Positions 14,948 through 21,024 of a stretch of 21,882 nt of DNA are shown in pieces. Location of the stretch: the NCBI GenBank assembly GCA_900767005.1, contig CAAFXL010000014.1, positions 1 through 21,882 of the forward strand. Direction: 5' to 3'. Below the pieces are notes generated by a model. That model had not been told where the DNA came from and did not search any database. It saw nothing but the letters and a program-made list of their open reading frames with translations. Within the stretch, counting starts at the first letter, position 1; every line of letters begins with the position of its first letter. Source of the stretch: an uncultured Ruminobacter sp. (GTDB taxonomy: Bacteria > Pseudomonadota > Gammaproteobacteria > Enterobacterales > Succinivibrionaceae). Made by a program: the position numbers and the translations under genes.

Positions 14948-15658
14948 ATGTCATCTCTAATTACTGTTTTATTATTGGTGCTATTTCTAATAGTATCAAT
15001 TTTCTTAGTTGTCTTAATATTAGTACAGCAAGGAAAGGGTGCTGGTATGGGTGCATCATTTGGTGCCGGAGCATCTAATACATTATTTGGTTCAGTAGGT
15101 AGTGCTAACTTCTTAACTAAGTCTACTTGGTTTTTAACTATTTTATTCTTTGGTTTAAGTATTGCTCTAGGTTATTTAAATGCTCATAACCATAAAGCTA
15201 ACCAAGCTGACTCATTCACCAATTTAGAAGCTTCAGCTCCTGCTCCAGCAGTTTCTAAAGATGAAAAGAAGGCTGAAGCTCCAAAAGCTGATGCTAAGAA
15301 AGAAGAAGTTAAAAAAGAAGAAGCTCCAAAGGCTGAAACTAAGGAAGATGTTAAAGCTCCTGCTCAAGAAGAAAAGAAAGCAGCAGAAACTACTCCAGCT
15401 ACAAATGATCAAGCTCAAGAAGGTGATGTAGCAATTAACTTAAAAGATGGCGTAAAGACAGTTAAGAATGAAATCGTTAAAGACGCTAAGATTGTTAAAG
15501 ATGCTACAGTAGAAACAGCTAAAGATGTTAAGAATGCAACTGTAGAAGGTGCTAAAGAACTTAAAAATGCTACAGTAGATGCTGCAAAGACTGCAAAAAC
15601 TGAAGTAGAAAACAAAGCTCAAGAAGTAAAGACTTCTGTTGAGAACCAAACTAAGTAA
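14948..15658 (+). CDS. secG: SecG, protein-export translocase subunit with a long repeat tail
   Basis: SecG is the small accessory subunit of the SecYEG channel. The core is clear: TM1 (about 4-26), the conserved glycine-rich loop QQGKGAGMGASFGAGASN (27-44) with LFGS, and TM2 (58-77). E. coli SecG is only 110 aa; this protein has 236. The extra part is an Ala/Pro/Lys/Glu stretch (about 94-158) followed by six consecutive 11-residue units from 165 to 230 of the type TVEGAKELKNA, plus a partial seventh. Such hendecads suggest a long amphipathic helix, as in LEA-like proteins. The coding sequence continues without frameshift, so the tail looks genuine. secG directly precedes tRNA-Leu(GAG), as in E. 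coli (secG-leuU). The start has weak AAGGA support at 14933-14937. Confidence 0.92.
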   Translation: MSSLITVLLLVLFLIVSIFLVVLILVQQGKGAGMGASFGAGASNTLFGSVGSANFLTKSTWFLTILFFGLSIALGYLNAHNHKANQADSFTNLEASAPAPAVSKDEKKAEAPKADAKKEEVKKEEAPKAETKEDVKAPAQEEKKAAETTPATNDQAQEGDVAINLKDGVKTVKNEIVKDAKIVKDATVETAKDVKNATVEGAKELKNATVDAAKTAKTEVENKAQEVKTSVENQTK

Positions 15659-15662
15659 TTTT

Positions 15663-15747
15663 GCCCAGGTGGTGGAATTGGTAGACACGCTACCTTGAGG
15701 TGGTAGTGCGTAACGGCGTACGGGTTCAAGTCCCGTCTTGGGTACCA
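15663..15747 (+). tRNA. tRNA-Leu (GAG), copy 1
   Basis: An 85-nt class II tRNA begins 4 nt after the secG stop. The anticodon loop TTGAGGT (15695-15701) gives anticodon GAG, within a CTACC/GGTAG stem. It has the leucine-type long variable arm TGCG-taacgg-CGTA, T-arm ACGGG-TTCAAGT-CCCGT and an encoded ACCA end. The acceptor stem is GCCCAGG with CTTGGGT, including the G1-U72 pair also present in E. coli leuU. No promoter is seen before it, so it is probably processed from the secG transcript. Confidence 0.97.
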
Positions 15748-15753
15748 GATAAT

Positions 15754-15838
15754 GCCCGGGTGGTGGAATTGGTAGACACGCTACCTTGAGGTGGTAGTGC
15801 GTAACGGCGTACGGGTTCAAGTCCCGTCTCGGGTACCA
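15754..15838 (+). tRNA. tRNA-Leu (GAG), copy 2
   Basis: An 85-nt tandem copy lies 6 nt after the first, with anticodon GAG at 15788-15790. It differs from copy 1 only at acceptor positions 5 and 68, where an A-U pair has become G-C (GCCCGGG with CTCGGGT), so pairing is kept. CCA is encoded. It reads CUC/CUU leucine codons and is followed by a strong terminator. Confidence 0.97.
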
Positions 15839-15843
15839 ATTGG

Positions 15844-15880
15844 AAAAAACAGAAATGAGCACAAATCATTTCTGTTTTTT
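15844..15880 (+). terminator. terminator of the secG-tRNA unit
   Basis: A perfect 15-bp stem pairs AAAAAACAGAAATGA (15844-15858) with TCATTTCTGTTTTTT (15866-15880) around GCACAAA. The T-rich 3' arm is the U tract. It works symmetrically, so it could stop transcription on either strand. Confidence 0.93.
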
Positions 15881-15915
15881 GTTTATAAATAAGAATATTA
15901 AAGCAAGGATAATGA

Positions 15916-17385
15916 ATGAACGAACCTAATATTAAACCATTAAATATTTTTACGGCGGTTTTTCCGATCATTTGTTTAATTGCCTTATTTGCAGTTAGTC
16001 TTGCTTATTTTAAAAGTGATAGTCTTTTTGGACCAAACCAAATTGCTCTTTTTATTTGTGCCATAATCGCCATTTTTATTGGTATATGTCGTGGCATAAG
16101 TTTCTATGAACTTGAAAGAGTAATTGTTGATGGAATTAGTGCTGGCTTAAGTGCGTGCTTAATTTTATTATTTGTAGGTTCCTTAATTGGTGTATGGCTG
16201 GCTTCAGGAACTGTTGCTACCATAATTTATTATGGTTGCATGATTTTAAATGCTCAATGGTTCTACGCAACAACTTTAATTATTTGTGCAATAGTAGCTA
16301 TGTGTATTGGTAGTTCTTGGACTACTGCAGCAACGATTGGGGTTGCTTTTATTGGTATTTGTGAAACCTTGGGTCTAAATAGTGCAATTACGGCTGGTGC
16401 CATAATTTCAGGTGCATATTTGGGCGATAAGATTTCACCTTTATCAGAAACTACCAACCTAGCAGCAGCTGTATCAAGTGCTAAATTATTTGATCATATT
16501 CGTAATATGCTTTGGACTACTATTCCAAGTTTTACGATTGCATTAATTATTTTTGCAAGTATTGGTTTATCAATTGATGTAAGTGAAGTAGCAATTAACC
16601 AAGAACTTGTTAATGAACTTGAAAAAAACTTTAATATCTCAGCATTTAATTTAATTCCAATTTTAATTTTAGTATTATTTTCTGTATTAAAGTTTCCGGC
16701 TCTATTAACTATCTTTTTAGGAACAATTGCAGGTATTGCAATTGCTCTAACCAACCAAACTGAGCTTTTAGCTCAAGCTTATAACCACCCTGAAGGCATT
16801 TATCAGAGCATAATTGATTTATGGAATATTGCAGCTAGTGGGTTTACCTTAAACACTAATAGTGAAACTATTAATGATTTAATGAGTGGGGGTGGTATGA
16901 AAAGCATGCTTAATACTATCTTTTTAATTTTTGCAGCTCTTTGTTTTGGTTCAGCAATGCAGGCAAATGGAGCACTTGATTATATAATTTCAGGGCTACT
17001 TAAAAAGATTAAATCAGCTCGCACACTTTTACCAACCACAGTGCTTTCTTGTATAAGCATGAATATGCTTACTGGTGACCAATATATGTCAATCGCAATT
17101 CCAGGAAGAATGTTTAATAGTGCATATCGCACTTTAAATATTAGACAAGAATCGCTTTCAAGAAGCCTTGAAGATGGAGCAACTATAACTAGCGTATTAA
17201 TTCCATGGAACTCATGCTCTGTTTATATGTCAGGAATTTTTGGGATCGCAAGTTTAGAGTTTATCCCTTATTGCTTCTTTAATATGATTAACCCAATTAT
17301 TGCAATTATTATGTCTTTATGTGGATTAAAGCTTGGAGTTATTAAGCAAAATAACCAAGAAATTAAGGAAAATCAAAAAGTTTAA
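15916..17385 (+). CDS. NhaC-family Na+/H+ antiporter, first paralogue
   Basis: A 489-aa polytopic membrane protein of the NhaC family, in which sodium (or another cation or organic ion) is exchanged for protons. It has about a dozen hydrophobic segments. Conserved stretches are GSSWTTAATIG (132-142), SGAYLGDKISPLSETTNLA (165-183), LMSGGGM (322-328), GDQYMSIAIPGRM (387-399) and SRSLEDG (415-421). The second of these, with Asp171 and Ser/Thr residues, is the typical ion-path motif. AAGGA is 6 nt from the ATG. It sits where E. coli has metY-rimP-nusA, so synteny ends here. Exact substrate is uncertain: NhaC relatives include malate-lactate/sodium-lactate exchangers. Confidence 0.88.
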   Translation: MNEPNIKPLNIFTAVFPIICLIALFAVSLAYFKSDSLFGPNQIALFICAIIAIFIGICRGISFYELERVIVDGISAGLSACLILLFVGSLIGVWLASGTVATIIYYGCMILNAQWFYATTLIICAIVAMCIGSSWTTAATIGVAFIGICETLGLNSAITAGAIISGAYLGDKISPLSETTNLAAAVSSAKLFDHIRNMLWTTIPSFTIALIIFASIGLSIDVSEVAINQELVNELEKNFNISAFNLIPILILVLFSVLKFPALLTIFLGTIAGIAIALTNQTELLAQAYNHPEGIYQSIIDLWNIAASGFTLNTNSETINDLMSGGGMKSMLNTIFLIFAALCFGSAMQANGALDYIISGLLKKIKSARTLLPTTVLSCISMNMLTGDQYMSIAIPGRMFNSAYRTLNIRQESLSRSLEDGATITSVLIPWNSCSVYMSGIFGIASLEFIPYCFFNMINPIIAIIMSLCGLKLGVIKQNNQEIKENQKV

Positions 17386-17400
17386 TAAAAATAATTTTTG

Positions 17401-17440
17401 ATAAGGCTTAATTTTTTAAGCCTTATTTATTTGATTTTTT
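17401..17440 (+). terminator. terminator after the first nhaC gene
   Basis: An 11-bp perfect stem, ATAAGGCTTAA / TTAAGCCTTAT, with a TTTT loop (17401-17426) is followed by a T-rich tract interrupted by A and G. It ends where the -35 box of the next gene begins. Confidence 0.85.
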
Positions 17441-17467
17441 GACAAAAAAATACTTTTATCATATATT
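17439..17467 (+). promoter_or_regulatory. sigma-70 promoter of the second nhaC gene
   Basis: A perfect -35 TTGACA (17439-17444), a 17-bp spacer and TATATT (17462-17467) make this the best vegetative promoter in the window. The start of transcription would be near 17475, about 45 nt before the ATG. It gives the second antiporter its own expression despite the tandem layout. Confidence 0.78.
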
Positions 17468-17518
17468 TGCACAAGTTTAAACCTAAGTTTCCCCTAAATT
17501 TAATTTTAAGAAATCATC

Positions 17519-18964
17519 ATGACCGAACCAAAAGTCCTTAAGCCTTTATCGTTTTTTACAGCGGTATTTCCAATAATTTGTCTAGTTCTTCTTTTTGCTT
17601 GTAGTATTATTTATTTTAAAGATGATTGCTCAGGGGGACCAAACCAAATCGCCCTATTTGCTTGTGCTATTATTTCAATATTTATTGGTTTATGGCGCGG
17701 CCTTGGCTATGAAGAACTTGAAGGTAGGATTGTAAGTGGGATTCAATCAGCTCTTGGTGCTTCATTAATTCTAATGTTTGTTGGTTCCTTAATTTCAGTT
17801 TGGTTATTATCAGGAACTGTTGCAACTATTATTTATTATGGCGTCCAAATAATCTCAGTTAAATGGTTCTACGCAAGTACCATTATTGTAACTTCAATTG
17901 TTTCGCTTTGTATTGGTAGTTCGTGGACTGCAGCAGGTACCATTGGGGTTGCATTCTTAGGGATTGCTCAAGCTTTACATCAGGATCCTGCGATTACTGC
18001 AGGTGCGATTATTTCAGGGGCATATTTAGGCGATAAACTTTCTCCTCTATCAGAAACAACAAACCTTGCTGCAGCAGTTACAGGTTCAAACTTATTTGAT
18101 CATATTAAGAATATGTTCTGGACTACTTTCCCAAGTTTCTTAATTGCTTTAGTAATTTTTACATCATTAGGTTTTTCAGCTAATGAATCTCAAAGTGCGT
18201 TAGATACTACTTTAATTGATGCAATCAAAGAGCACTTTAATGTTACTATCTTAAATTTAATTCCGCTTTTATTATTAGTTATCTTTGCAATCATGCGTTG
18301 CCCTGCTCTTTTAACTATCTTTATTGGTATTGTAGCAGGGGCGGTACAAATTTTAATCTTCCAAACAAGTTTAGTTGAAACTATCTTTAATCATCCATCA
18401 TCAATTGGAGCAAATTTAATTGATATTTGGAGTGTGGCGGCTAATGGTTTAGAGTTTCATACTGAAAATGCGGTTCTAAATGACTTAATGAGTGGCGGCG
18501 GTATGAGTAATATGCTTAATACTGTGTTCTTAATCATTGCGGCATTAACCTTTGGGGCATCATTAGAGGCAAACGGAAGTTCTGCTTATTTAATTGACTT
18601 ACTACTTAAAGTAGCTAAGACTGCTAAAGGCATGATTTCAACTACTATCGTTACTTGTTTTTGTATGAACTGTATTGCTGGAGAACAATTTATGTCAATT
18701 GCAATTCCTGGCAGAATGTTTGCAAAAGCTTATGATAAATTAAACTTAAAATCAATTGCTCTTTCTCGTTCCCTTGAAGATGGTGGTACCGTAACATCAG
18801 TGCTTGTTCCATGGACTACTTGCTCAGTTTATATGATGGGAGTATTAGGAATAAGCTGTTATGAATTTATCCCTTATTGCTTCTTAAATATCTCAAGTCC
18901 ATTTATTGCAATTATCTTTGCTATCTTTGGAATTAAGATTGCTTATAAAGATAAAACAAATTAA
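17519..18964 (+). CDS. NhaC-family Na+/H+ antiporter, second paralogue
   Basis: A 481-aa paralogue of the preceding gene with collinear motifs: GSSWTAAGTIG (133-143), SGAYLGDKLSPLSETTNLA (166-184), LMSGGGM, GEQFMSIAIPGRM and SRSLEDGG. About a dozen membrane segments are expected. The two proteins are similar along their whole length, so they arose by tandem duplication, but they have diverged clearly, and separate promoter and terminator signals suggest different use. The ATG has only a weak purine-rich site. The TAA stop (18962-18964) forms part of the 5-bp ATTAA duplicated by the adjacent insertion sequence, so the protein is intact but its terminator has been pushed away. Substrate is not fixed by the sequence. 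Confidence 0.88.
   Translation: MTEPKVLKPLSFFTAVFPIICLVLLFACSIIYFKDDCSGGPNQIALFACAIISIFIGLWRGLGYEELEGRIVSGIQSALGASLILMFVGSLISVWLLSGTVATIIYYGVQIISVKWFYASTIIVTSIVSLCIGSSWTAAGTIGVAFLGIAQALHQDPAITAGAIISGAYLGDKLSPLSETTNLAAAVTGSNLFDHIKNMFWTTFPSFLIALVIFTSLGFSANESQSALDTTLIDAIKEHFNVTILNLIPLLLLVIFAIMRCPALLTIFIGIVAGAVQILIFQTSLVETIFNHPSSIGANLIDIWSVAANGLEFHTENAVLNDLMSGGGMSNMLNTVFLIIAALTFGASLEANGSSAYLIDLLLKVAKTAKGMISTTIVTCFCMNCIAGEQFMSIAIPGRMFAKAYDKLNLKSIALSRSLEDGGTVTSVLVPWTTCSVYMMGVLGISCYEFIPYCFLNISSPFIAIIFAIFGIKIAYKDKTN
18960..18964. repeat. left copy of the ATTAA target-site duplication
   Basis: ATTAA lies immediately left of the insertion sequence and matches 20863-20867 immediately to its right. It includes the stop codon of the second nhaC gene. 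A sixth base does not match, so the duplication is 5 bp. Confidence 0.85.
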
Positions 18965-18993
18965 CCTTAGTTCCCGAATATTTTTGTGTCTAC
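18965..18993 (+). repeat. left terminal inverted repeat of the IS
   Basis: This 29-bp repeat begins CCTTAGTTCCCGAATA and ends TGTCTAC. It is the exact reverse complement of 20834-20862. Identity stops at the thirtieth base on each side. Confidence 0.95.
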
Positions 18994-19008
18994 GTATTTT
19001 TGTAGACA
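18987..19008 (+). repeat. subterminal hairpin at the IS left end
   Basis: TGTCTAC (18987-18993, the inner end of the terminal repeat) pairs with GTAGACA (19002-19008) around an 8-nt loop. A second pair, GTAGAC (19077-19082) and GTCTAC (19105-19110), with AAATAAT / ATTATTT inside, forms another hairpin just before the transposase start. They may mark transposase binding or shield the start from outside transcription. Confidence 0.6.
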
Positions 19009-19047
19009 TATTTCACTGTACAATTCCTTGTAACTTATAAAGTTTCC

Positions 19048-19076
19048 TTACCTATAAAAAAATTTTTTGGTATAAT
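19048..19076 (+). promoter_or_regulatory. transposase promoter
   Basis: TATAAT (19071-19076) is preceded by TGG, giving an extended -10 (TGnTATAAT). A partial -35, TTACCT, lies 17 bp upstream. Transcripts would begin near 19083 and enter a hairpin-forming leader before the transposase start. Confidence 0.65.
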
Positions 19077-19120
19077 GTAGACGTAAATAATAATTATTTT
19101 TTGTGTCTACGGTGGTCAGT

Positions 19121-20788
19121 ATGTTCATTGAGTACAAGATGATCAATAATATCGAGTATGCCATGCTGGTATCCTCTGTTAGGGTTGATGGTAAAGTAAA
19201 AAAAGGTAAGCGAATAAATCTTGGCAGAGTGATAGATAAGCAGAAAAGTATTTATAAAAATCGAGAGCGAGGATTGTTTACGTACAATAAGGAAACAGAT
19301 CAGTATGGAAATGTAGATCCCGAGTTTAAGGAACCAACGGAATTTAAAAGGAAAACGAAAATCAGAAGGCGTGAAATTCTTGATATAGAGTTTGGTTCTG
19401 TTTATCTTCTGGATAAATTTTTGGAGCAGGAGCAGATTTGGAAGCTTGTTGATGCAATAGGCTTTAAAAATCGAGATTCAATAAGGGCGTTACTGGCCTA
19501 TTACTGTATTTCTAGGTATTCAAACAGGCAGGCATCATTCTGGTGGGAATACTCATATGCACGAATACTTTATCCAAATGCTCAGTTGGCATCACAAAGA
19601 ATAAGTGAGATGTTGGAAGATCTTGGTTCAGAAGAAGCAAAGCACCTGTTTTTCAAAGCATATTACGATTTTCTGAAAAAACAAAAAAGTCAAAGTGTTA
19701 ATTTCGATACAGTCAACAGTCAGGCATCAGATGAAAATCAGAGCAAAACTGATGATATGATAGAAAAAGGGATCCTGATAGACAGCACCGGCTTACCTAA
19801 CGCATGTAATCTTCCTATAACAGCCATAAGCAACCATAACGGAAAAATCAGTGAAGAAATCAGACTTATATATGTAGTACAGCAGGAAACTGGTTTGCCT
19901 CTGTTCTTCAGATATATTGCCGGTAACATAATAGATGCAAGCACAGTTAAAGCTACAATAGCAGAATTGAAAGCAAACGGTGTAGACACCAACTTTGCCA
20001 TACTTGATGCAGGTTACTACAATGGCAAGAATGCAGATGTTCTTATTGATGCAAAAATATCTTTTATTACCAGAATGCACAGTAATTTCTGCATCTACAA
20101 GGATTGCGTAAACAAATACAGAAACGAGTTGGAAATAGAAGACAACCTTGTGATTTATAATGGCAGGATGGTATATATCAAATGCTGTGACTGTTACATT
20201 GGAGAAAAATCAAATCGTAAAGCCTACGCCTACCTGTGTCTTGACTGCACTATGAAACGTGAGGAAGAGTTTCATCTGTCACAGAGACTTGAAGACAAAA
20301 CTGATGTATCTATAGCTGAAATACATCAATCAAGGAACAGTCTGGGATTGTTCATGCTGGTCTCCACCAGAAAGGTAGCCAAAAAAAATCTTCTCCCTAT
20401 ATATTACACGCGAAATCATATAGAAGATATTTTCAAGCTTTGCAAGGGAGACTGCAAAATTTTGCCTTTGAATATAAGGAAAGAAGAAACTTTCAAAGGA
20501 CACCTGCTGATTACGTTTATCGCTACAGTTGTAATGAAGTTAATCTTCAAAAAATTGAAGAACTACAAAATAACTCTGGAGAATCTGTTTATGATTCTCG
20601 ATCAGCATAGATCAAAAATTTATGACGAAACAATCATAGTAGGTGAATGTTCAAAGCTTATGAACCATATTTACAAAACTGTTTTCAATATTTCGTGTCC
20701 TACAGAGATTGAATATCATGCACCAAAAAATCTGAATGACATAATAAAAGAGATTGGTTCGGATATGATCACATCCAGTACGAATTAA
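19121..20788 (+). CDS. DDE transposase of the insertion sequence
   Basis: The transposase catalyses cut-and-paste or copy movement of the surrounding element. I start at ATG 19121 (MFIEYKM) with GGTGG 5 nt upstream; an in-frame GTG at 19103 would add six residues. The 555-aa protein has an RNase H-like core split by a long insertion. Likely catalytic residues are Asp221 (ILIDSTG), Asp296 (AILDAGYYNGK) and Glu435 (IEDIFK). The last lies in Y-x2-R-x3-E-x6-K, the YREK signature of IS4-related transposases, followed by the usual GHLLITFIA. Cysteines cluster at CCDCYIGE and CLDC in the insert. No frameshift or stop is seen, so it looks functional. Its codon use is unlike the host genes. Confidence 0.93.
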   Translation: MFIEYKMINNIEYAMLVSSVRVDGKVKKGKRINLGRVIDKQKSIYKNRERGLFTYNKETDQYGNVDPEFKEPTEFKRKTKIRRREILDIEFGSVYLLDKFLEQEQIWKLVDAIGFKNRDSIRALLAYYCISRYSNRQASFWWEYSYARILYPNAQLASQRISEMLEDLGSEEAKHLFFKAYYDFLKKQKSQSVNFDTVNSQASDENQSKTDDMIEKGILIDSTGLPNACNLPITAISNHNGKISEEIRLIYVVQQETGLPLFFRYIAGNIIDASTVKATIAELKANGVDTNFAILDAGYYNGKNADVLIDAKISFITRMHSNFCIYKDCVNKYRNELEIEDNLVIYNGRMVYIKCCDCYIGEKSNRKAYAYLCLDCTMKREEEFHLSQRLEDKTDVSIAEIHQSRNSLGLFMLVSTRKVAKKNLLPIYYTRNHIEDIFKLCKGDCKILPLNIRKEETFKGHLLITFIATVVMKLIFKKLKNYKITLENLFMILDQHRSKIYDETIIVGECSKLMNHIYKTVFNISCPTEIEYHAPKNLNDIIKEIGSDMITSSTN

Positions 20789-20833
20789 AATGAAGGATAC
20801 TTATTACGCATTAAGCAATTTCAGACAAAAGTT

Positions 20834-20862
20834 GTAGACACAAAAATATTCGGGAACTAAGG
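20834..20862 (-). repeat. right terminal inverted repeat of the IS
   Basis: This is the exact reverse complement of the left 29-bp repeat, ending CGGGAACTAAGG. It lacks the extra inner hairpin arm present at the left end, so the two ends are asymmetric. Confidence 0.95.
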
Positions 20863-20867
20863 ATTAA
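20863..20867. repeat. right copy of the ATTAA target-site duplication
   Basis: ATTAA directly follows the right inverted repeat. Joining it to the left copy restores an uninterrupted nhaC stop codon followed by an A-rich spacer and terminator. Confidence 0.85.
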
Positions 20868-20906
20868 AAAATAAACTTAAGATTAATCTAAAATTTTAGG
20901 TTTAGC

Positions 20907-20942
20907 AAATAGCTTAAAAGGTAAAACTTTTAAGCTATTTTT
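20907..20942 (+). terminator. terminator displaced from the second nhaC gene
   Basis: A perfect 14-bp stem, AAATAGCTTAAAAG / CTTTTAAGCTATTT, with a GTAAAA loop is followed by more T residues. Without the insertion it would lie about 45 bp after the second nhaC stop; it is now about 1.9 kb away and may end the transposase transcript instead. Confidence 0.9.
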
Positions 20943-20985
20943 ATTAGTTTAAACGTAGTTTCATGGTAATAATTTTTAAGAATTT

Positions 20986-20994
20986 TGCTATAAT
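20986..20994 (+). promoter_or_regulatory. extended -10 promoter of rlmL
   Basis: TGCTATAAT is an exact extended -10 element (TGnTATAAT). No good -35 is visible, as is common for this class. Transcription would start about 25 nt before the rlmL ATG. It lies after the 20907-20942 terminator, so rlmL has its own start. Confidence 0.55.
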
Positions 20995-21024
20995 AGGTAA
21001 AATTTAAATTTTAGATGGATAATC

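Larger units (their letters stand above)
18965..20862 (+). mobile_element. complete insertion sequence, IS4-superfamily (IS1634-like)
   Basis: A 1,898-bp element is bounded by perfect 29-bp inverted repeats (18965-18993 and 20834-20862) and flanked by ATTAA direct repeats. One full-length transposase gene with DDE residues and a YREK signature is inside, with its own promoter. Base and codon use (more CTG, CAG and GGC) differ visibly from the A/T-biased host genes, pointing to recent arrival. The intact ends, duplication and reading frame suggest it is potentially active. The IS1634-type assignment rests on transposase length and motif spacing, not on a database match. Confidence 0.93.

Noticed and set aside
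15400..15655. Possible tandem DNA repeat or CRISPR-like array in secG
   Set aside because: The period is 33 nt, equal to 11 codons, with synonymous variation and no spacers; it is a protein repeat.
15440..15971. Open frames on the minus strand across secG's tail and the tRNA genes
   Set aside because: They read through both tRNAs and the antisense of the secG repeats, repeat the same peptide because the tRNAs are duplicated, and lack ribosome binding sites.
19738..20080. Minus-strand frames inside the transposase
   Set aside because: They are short antisense frames within a conserved DDE gene, with no ribosome binding site or recognisable motif.
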